Shown in pieces: positions 59,750-64,000 of a stretch of 64,000 nucleotides of DNA. The position numbers and the translations under genes are program-made. Source of the DNA: Parcubacteria bacterium C7867-004 (lineage in GTDB: Bacteria > Patescibacteria > Paceibacteria > UBA9973 > UBA2103); assembly GCA_001189075.1 (NCBI GenBank), contig LFCN01000006.1:620001-684000 (forward strand), given 5' to 3'. How positions within the stretch are numbered: the first letter of the stretch is position 1; each line of letters opens with the position of its first letter. The notes below the pieces were generated by a model, which saw nothing but the letters and a program-made list of their open reading frames with translations, was not told the origin of the DNA and made no database searches.

Positions 59750-60475
59750 TTATGAGGTGAAGCCGTGCGCAAAGCGTGCATCGCCTGAATGAAAGAGTCG
59801 CGCATCCGGGATGCCGTACTTCACCATAGCAAGACGCTCTATCCCGCCGCCGAATGCGAAGCCAGCGACCTTTTCAGGATCGAGTCCCGCGTTCTTGATG
59901 ACATTCGGATGCAGCATGCCCGCACCGCTCATCTCGAGCCAGCGTCCTTCCTTTCCGGGAGGAGCGAACCACATATCGACCTCGACCGACGGCTCAGTGA
60001 ACGGGAAGAAGCTCGGGCGGAATCTAACCTCGGCATCAGGGCCGAAGAACTCGCGATAGAAGCGATCGAGCGTGCCTTTGAGATGCGCAAGCGTTACGGT
60101 GCCCGTCGGACCGACTGCGAACCCGTCGAGCTGATAGAACTGCGCCTCATGCGTCATATCGGTAGCTTCGTTGCGGAAGACTTTCGCGGGCGCTATCGCG
60201 CGCATCGACGTCAGTCCTTCTTTGGCCATACGTTCCAGTTCGCGGATGGAGACCGAGGTCGTATGCGTGCGCGGTACGCGCATGGGATCCTCGTTCGTCC
60301 AGAACGTGTCCTGCATATCGCGCGCGGGATGATCTGCCGGAACGTTGAGTGAGGTGAAGTTGTACCATTCCTCTTCGAGCTCGGGACCATACGCGATGGA
60401 GAAGCCCATGCGGGAGAATATCGCGGCGATATCGCGGATGGTAACCGTGAGAGGATGCGGGTGGCCCGGGGGCAT
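59750..60475 (-). CDS. pheS: Phenylalanyl-tRNA synthetase alpha subunit, N-terminally short
   Basis: 241 aa from ATG 60475, placed by TATACT 9 nt upstream; typical PheS is ~330-350. It starts at the catalytic domain (GHPHPLTVTIRDIAAIFSRM), so the N-terminal coiled coil that grips tRNA-Phe is absent. Class II motifs: HPARDMQDTFW, VFRNEATDMTHEAQFYQLDG and motif 3 GFAFGGGIERLAMVKYGIPD. Forms the heterotetramer with PheT, the next gene. Confidence 0.95.
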   Translation of the reverse strand: MPPGHPHPLTVTIRDIAAIFSRMGFSIAYGPELEEEWYNFTSLNVPADHPARDMQDTFWTNEDPMRVPRTHTTSVSIRELERMAKEGLTSMRAIAPAKVFRNEATDMTHEAQFYQLDGFAVGPTGTVTLAHLKGTLDRFYREFFGPDAEVRFRPSFFPFTEPSVEVDMWFAPPGKEGRWLEMSGAGMLHPNVIKNAGLDPEKVAGFAFGGGIERLAMVKYGIPDARLFHSGDARFAHGFTS

Positions 60476-60484
60476 AGTGACCCC

Positions 60485-60490
60485 AGTATA
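60485..60490 (-). promoter_or_regulatory. -10 box of pheST, leaderless spacing
   Basis: Minus strand TATACT, 9 nt before ATG 60475; no ribosome site in the gap. Confidence 0.6.
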
Positions 60491-60522
60491 CCGCCTACTT
60501 CCTGGAAAAAACAGCTTTTTTT

Positions 60523-60531
60523 TGCTACACT
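60523..60531 (+). promoter_or_regulatory. Extended -10 promoter of the GT2 gene
   Basis: TG-c-TACACT ends 20 nt before ATG 60552; the short leader has TAAGG 6 nt before the start. Confidence 0.55.
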
Positions 60532-60551
60532 TCCCGGTACGTAAGGCATAC

Positions 60552-61790
60552 ATGAGCTTCGAACTTCTTGCCTATCCGTTCATATTCTTAGGCCTCTATT
60601 TCGAGGTCTTCATGCTCCTGACCTTCCTCTCCTCGGACGCGCGCAATCGCCGGGAACGCGTGCTTGCAACCAACACCCCGACCGTCGCACTCATCGTTCC
60701 CTGCTGGAACGAAGAGAAGACGATAGACGGCACTGTCCGCTCCCTGCTCGCGCTCGACTACCCGAAGGACAAGCTGCGCATCCTGCTCGTGAACGACGGC
60801 TCTACCGACGGCACCCGCGCCGTCATGGATTCGTATCTCGACAACCCACAGATACGCGTCATCCATAAGGAGAACGGCGGGAAGCACACTGCCGTGAACG
60901 CCGGTATCGAAGCGAGCGAGAACGCAGAGCTCGTCGGCTGTCTCGATGCCGATTCGTTCGTAGCGCCTGACGCGCTCCGCGAGATGATTTCTTCCTTTGA
61001 GAATCCGAACGTCGCTGCCACCACGCCCGCCATGTCGGTGCACCAGCCGAAGAACCTGCTCGAGCTCGCGCAGAACGCCGAGTACATCTTCGGTATCGCA
61101 CTGCGCCACGCGCTCTCGGCAGTGAACGGGATCTATGTAACGCCGGGCCCGTTCTCGCTCTACCGCCGCAGCGTAATAAACGAAGTAGGGGGCTTCCGCC
61201 ATGCGCATCAGGCCGAGGACATGGAGATGGCGCTCCGCATGCAGCGCGCAGGCTATGAGATCGAGAACGCACCGCGCGCACGAGTGTATACCACCGTCCC
61301 GAAGACTCCGCTCAAGCTTATCAAGCAGCGAACGCGCTGGACGACCGGCTTCCTCCGCAATGTTATGACCGACTATCGCGATCTCGTCGGAAATCCTAAG
61401 TACGGCGTACTCGGCCTCATGGTGCTCCCGCTCGGATTCGTCGCCATTATCGGCGGCGTTTCGCTCTTCTTGATCGCGGTACTTGAGTCAACGCGTCAGC
61501 TTGCTCGATTTATCTCCGTCTCAAGCGGCATTCCCCTTTCCTATACGTTGATGCCCCGCATCTCCATCGAATGGCTCTATGCGCCCGTCTCCTTCGTGCT
61601 TCTTCTCAGCGTCGTGGTTTCCATAATCGCCTTCGCACTCATCGTCATCGGCCGCAGGGTCTCAAACACGCCCGCGCACCTTACCTCGAGCATCATCGGC
61701 TATGTGCTTCTGTACGCGCTCATCTCACCGTTCTGGCTGATGCGAGCACTGTTTGATGTGACAACCGGCATCCGCCGCGCGTGGCGATAA
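60552..61790 (+). CDS. Processive-type family 2 glycosyltransferase (membrane)
   Basis: 412 aa from ATG 60552. N-terminal helix at about 7-28. The GT-A domain has PTVALIVPCWNEEKTIDGTV, LLVNDGSTDGT, the DxD in GCLDADSFV, QAEDMEMALRM and KQRTRWTTGF (the Q/RxxRW motif of chitin/cellulose/hyaluronan-synthase-like enzymes). Four C-terminal helices lie at about 300-322, 346-372 and 380-402. Likely makes an extracellular polysaccharide or modifies a lipid-linked sugar. Divergent from pheST. Confidence 0.92.
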   Translation: MSFELLAYPFIFLGLYFEVFMLLTFLSSDARNRRERVLATNTPTVALIVPCWNEEKTIDGTVRSLLALDYPKDKLRILLVNDGSTDGTRAVMDSYLDNPQIRVIHKENGGKHTAVNAGIEASENAELVGCLDADSFVAPDALREMISSFENPNVAATTPAMSVHQPKNLLELAQNAEYIFGIALRHALSAVNGIYVTPGPFSLYRRSVINEVGGFRHAHQAEDMEMALRMQRAGYEIENAPRARVYTTVPKTPLKLIKQRTRWTTGFLRNVMTDYRDLVGNPKYGVLGLMVLPLGFVAIIGGVSLFLIAVLESTRQLARFISVSSGIPLSYTLMPRISIEWLYAPVSFVLLLSVVVSIIAFALIVIGRRVSNTPAHLTSSIIGYVLLYALISPFWLMRALFDVTTGIRRAWR

Positions 61791-61796
61791 TTCCTG

Positions 61797-61802
61797 TATA
61801 CT
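61797..61802 (+). promoter_or_regulatory. -10 box of the 61810 gene, leaderless spacing
   Basis: TATACT ends 7 nt before the ATG, a pyrimidine-rich gap with no ribosome site. Confidence 0.65.
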
Positions 61803-61809
61803 CTCCCCT

Positions 61810-62514
61810 ATGACCCCTGCTCGGAAACCTATGTCGCTCGCAATGCGCAACGCGCTGCTGGCGCTTCTCATCACGGTTGCGATAATTGGCACCATCTTCT
61901 ATACGATCAACTATCTCGACCAGCAGCGCATCCGTGAGCTCGACGCCATCCAGAGCCAGCTCGCGACCGATACCCTCTCCATCGAGACCCAGTTCACCCT
62001 TCTTGAGAACGCTCCGTGCGAGGATCTCGCCTCCGGAACCCAGCTCACCCAGGAGCTGTCGACGCTGGGCGACCGCCTTGGGAGCGCTGAGTCGAAGCTC
62101 GGGAGCGATAATGGCGAGGTGCTCCGACTGAAGAAGCAGTACACCCTCCTCCAGATCCGTGATTACCTCCTCAACAAGCGCCTGGCTAAGACTTGCGGCT
62201 TCACGCCGACCACCGCGCTCTACTTCTATTCGAACATCCCGGGCTCGTGTCCTGATTGCGATCGGGCCAGCTATGCGCTCTCCTATCTGCGCCAGACCTA
62301 TCCGAGCCTCCGCGTGTACTCCTTCGATTACAACCTGGACCTGGGAGCCCTGAAGACGCTTGTAACCGTGGAGAAGGTCAACGAGGAGTTCCCGGCATTC
62401 GTGATCAACGGAACGCGCTCGTACGGCTTCACCGAGCTTGAAGAGTTCGAGAAGCTGTTCCCGAAGTCGCTGTTCGCGACCTCCACCGCAACCACCACCC
62501 CAAAGAGGAAATAG
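61810..62514 (+). CDS. Membrane-anchored thioredoxin-fold-like protein with CPDC
   Basis: 234 aa. Membrane helix at about 14-34, a helical coiled-coil-like part (~35-130) with one Cys in NAPCEDLASG, then a thioredoxin-like domain: ALYFYSNIPGSCPDCDRASY (CxxC), LRVYSFDYNLDLGALKTLVT and FPAFVINGTRSYGF with a Pro in the cis-Pro place. Ends in a Thr/Lys tail. Probably a disulfide oxidoreductase on the outer face of the membrane. It lies 19 bp after the GT2 gene. Confidence 0.7.
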   Translation: MTPARKPMSLAMRNALLALLITVAIIGTIFYTINYLDQQRIRELDAIQSQLATDTLSIETQFTLLENAPCEDLASGTQLTQELSTLGDRLGSAESKLGSDNGEVLRLKKQYTLLQIRDYLLNKRLAKTCGFTPTTALYFYSNIPGSCPDCDRASYALSYLRQTYPSLRVYSFDYNLDLGALKTLVTVEKVNEEFPAFVINGTRSYGFTELEEFEKLFPKSLFATSTATTTPKRK

Positions 62515-62543
62515 AAGAACGGCCCTTTTGGGGCCGTTCTTCA
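62514..62543 (+). terminator. Terminator of the 61810 gene
   Basis: GAACGGCCC/GGGCCGTTC stem with a TTTT loop, tail TTCATT. Confidence 0.75.
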
Positions 62544-62547
62544 TTGG

Positions 62548-62620
62548 AGCCGGGAGCCGGGCTTGAACCGGCGACCTGCGGATTACAAAGCCGCTGCTCT
62601 ACCAACTGAGCTATCCCGGC
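62548..62620 (-). tRNA. tRNA-Thr (anticodon TGT)
   Basis: Full cloverleaf on the minus strand: acceptor GCCGGGA/TCCCGGC, D-arm GCTCAGTTGGTAGAGC, anticodon loop TTTGTAA with TGT at 62585-62587, variable AGGTC and T-arm GCCGGTTCAAGCCCGGC. CCA is not encoded. TGT reads ACA (and other ACN) Thr codons. Confidence 0.95.
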
Positions 62621-62627
62621 GTTCGTC

Positions 62628-63077
62628 CTATTCTATCGTGTCCTTTGAAATTGGGGTATTCCGCTTCCTCGAGGCACGCGTACGTGTCTTCTTCGCATAC
62701 GCCAGTGCTCGCTTCACCCGCACCATAGCGCGGTCCTGAAGACTCATTTCCTCGACGGCGACGGCTCCAGGGTTCTCTCGCTTCTCACGCAGTCCCTTCA
62801 CGGTACGGGTGAGGATGCGCTCAAGCGAGCGCACGAGTACCAGGATCGCATGCGTGACGTCATGCATGACGCGGGACGCGAGACTCCCTGCGAGGTGCTT
62901 GGCGAACGCCGACCAATCCACGTGCGCAATTATGAACGACAGACGAGCCATATGCGCGTCAAGCCTGTTGCGGGCGATACCCGCCATGCGCATTCCTCGA
63001 CTGCGCTCGAAGGCAGTAAGCAGGAGGAACCCTCCGAAAAGGATGAGGGAGAGGCCGATGAGGATGAGATATAGCAT
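62628..63077 (-). CDS. Single-pass membrane protein, basic, unknown
   Basis: 149 aa. N-terminal helix LYLILIGLSLILFGGFLLLT (2-21), then a long helical, very basic part including FIIAHVDWSAFAKHLAGSLA and KKTRTRASRKRN near the end. No family recognised. Between tRNA-Thr and tsf on the same strand as tsf, 30 bp downstream of it. Confidence 0.7.
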   Translation of the reverse strand: MLYLILIGLSLILFGGFLLLTAFERSRGMRMAGIARNRLDAHMARLSFIIAHVDWSAFAKHLAGSLASRVMHDVTHAILVLVRSLERILTRTVKGLREKRENPGAVAVEEMSLQDRAMVRVKRALAYAKKTRTRASRKRNTPISKDTIE

Positions 63078-63107
63078 ACGGTGTGCGGCACCCGGCCGCG
63101 AAGGGCT

Positions 63108-63689
63108 CTACCGCGCGGAGAAGCGCGCGAACTTTGAGATCTCCACGCGCTCGCCGAACTTCTGCGAAGCCTCGTTCAAGAGATCGCGGACGGTCTTCGT
63201 CTCGTCGCGAATGTACGATTGATCGAGAAGGACCTGGTCCTTGAAGTACGAGGCCATCTTGCCCTCGAGGATCTTCTCCTGCATCTCTGCTGGCTTATCC
63301 TTCACCTCTTCCTTGAAGACCGTCATAGCGGCTTCCTTGGCCTCCTCGGAGATCTCGTCGGAAGAGAGGTACGCGGGGTTCGTAGCGGCGACATGCATCG
63401 CGATCAAGCGAGCGAGTTCGCCGAACTCGGTGTTCTTGGATACGAAATCGGTCTCGGACGAAAGGAGTACCATCGAGCCCACGACACCGTCATGAACGTA
63501 GCTTCCGATAGCGCCGGCGCCGAGCTCGCGATCCGCCTTCTTGTCAGCAGCAGCTCCTGAGCGTTTCTTGAGGATAACCTCAGCCTGCGCCATGTCGCCT
63601 CCTGCTTCCTCAAGCGCCTTCTTGCACTGCATGATTGAGACGCCGGTCTTGTCGCGAAGCTCCTTAACGATGTCGAGAGAGATATCCAT
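63108..63689 (-). CDS. tsf: Elongation factor Ts
   Basis: 193 aa, the short form also seen in Thermus. N-terminal UBA-like domain DIVKELRDKTGVSIMQCKKA with LEEAGGDMAQAEVILKKRSG, core GAGAIGSYVHDGVVGSMVLL and ETDFVSKNTEFGELARLIAM. The C-terminal part is KDQVLLDQSYIRDETKTVRD. Nucleotide exchange factor for EF-Tu. Follows rpsB, the standard pair. Confidence 0.97.
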   Translation of the reverse strand: MDISLDIVKELRDKTGVSIMQCKKALEEAGGDMAQAEVILKKRSGAAADKKADRELGAGAIGSYVHDGVVGSMVLLSSETDFVSKNTEFGELARLIAMHVAATNPAYLSSDEISEEAKEAAMTVFKEEVKDKPAEMQEKILEGKMASYFKDQVLLDQSYIRDETKTVRDLLNEASQKFGERVEISKFARFSAR

Positions 63690-63786
63690 ATAAATCGAGA
63701 TGTAAGTTCTTAATGTAGCGAAACACCGGCTCGTTCTTTAGTAAGCTAGAGCGCCTGAAAGGCGCAGCAGATGAGGGGTCTTGAAA

Positions 63787-63999
63787 CTAGCCCTTAAGGC
63801 CCTCCTCGTACGCGCTGGCCAGCTCATTGAGCATAAGCTCGATGGTCTGCTTCGATGCATCGTTGGTAACGATCGGGAACGCCGCGTCCTTGAGGTCACA
63901 GTCAGAACTCATGATCCCAATAACCGGGATGCCCGCCTGCTTCGCCTCCTTCGATGCGTGCGACTCGTGCTTGGTATCGACGATAACCATTGCGTCAGG
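63787..63999 (-). CDS. rpsB: Small ribosomal subunit protein uS2, C-terminal fragment (window edge)
   Basis: Only the last ~70 residues are inside the window; the frame is open at the edge. PDAMVIVDTKHESHASKEAK, IPVIGIMSSDCDLKDAAFPI and IVTNDASKQTIELMLNELAS are the conserved end of uS2 (compare PD-VDYPIPGNDDA). Upstream neighbour of tsf, as in most bacteria. Confidence 0.93.
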   Translation of the reverse strand, partial: PDAMVIVDTKHESHASKEAKQAGIPVIGIMSSDCDLKDAAFPIVTNDASKQTIELMLNELASAYEEGLKG

Positions 64000-64000
64000 A

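Noticed and set aside
1..64000. Prophage, integron or insertion sequence
   Set aside because: No transposase, integrase, terminal repeats or phage structural genes were found; the DUF1360 and DnaA-domain proteins alone are not enough.

Overview
The window reads as a stretch of the main chromosome of a Patescibacteria (Candidate Phyla Radiation) cell, most likely Parcubacteria/Paceibacteria, perhaps near the moderately GC-rich Kaiserbacteria or Adlerbacteria. The placement is inference from several traits: many shortened housekeeping proteins (PheS and PheT without their usual tRNA-binding parts, ThrRS without TGS, a 740-aa SMC with no visible hinge), fused or extended forms (NusB-Nudix, sigma factor with a Lys/Ala-rich N-terminus, bS16 with an Ala/Glu tail), single-copy informational genes and almost no biosynthesis. 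TGA is an ordinary stop, so this is not a recoded lineage such as Gracilibacteria.

Layout. 1-3.2 kb: the end of a GlcD-type FAD oxidase, a PurN-like formyltransferase, an alternative oxidase (AOX) and a convergent gene that appears frameshifted. 3.3-9 kb: RRM protein, DUF1360 protein, prmC, membrane proteins, hisS, a DEDDy exonuclease and a DsbA-like protein whose CxxC is SxxS. 8.9-15.6 kb: UvrD-like helicase-nuclease with an unknown partner, YgjP-like protease, a lone PemK/MazF toxin in an AT-rich patch, an EVE protein and a secreted DUF5666 protein. 15.7-19.3 kb: small orphan genes (one tandem pair), an ATP-grasp-like protein, a HAD protein and a TPR-like protein. 19.3-30.8 kb: dnaG-rpoD, small membrane genes and rpoB-rpoC. 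30.9-44.9 kb: orphan membrane genes, rpsP-khpA-(secreted protein)-trmD, rnr, a stand-alone DnaA domain IV, GFA protein, glutamate dehydrogenase, SMC, rnc, nusB-nudix, rpmF and rnhB. 45-50 kb: dnaE and thrS. 50-55.6 kb: a cell-surface block with a Pro/Cys repeat protein, a secreted Cys-rich protein, a sortase and a CARDB protein. 55.6-64 kb: gyrB, pheS-pheT, a GT2 glycosyltransferase, a membrane thioredoxin-like protein, tRNA-Thr(TGT), tsf and the end of rpsB.

Two styles of expression run through the window. Many core genes (smc, rnc, rnhB, uvrD-like, dnaE, thrS, prmC, hisS, rnr, pheS, the AOX gene) have a TANNNT -10 box only 6-9 nt before the ATG and no Shine-Dalgarno site, which predicts leaderless mRNAs. 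Many small lineage-specific genes instead have a fuller -35/-10 promoter, a 30-80 nt leader, a strong Shine-Dalgarno site, sometimes GTG or TTG starts, and their own terminator. Many terminators share a U-tract with one C (TTTTCTTT). No CRISPR array, insertion sequence, prophage or rRNA was seen. The items I rate most worth a second look are the AOX, the SxxS DsbA-like protein, the Pro/Cys surface protein with its sortase, the paired orphan genes, the hinge-less SMC, the zinc-less DnaG and the leaderless promoter pattern.
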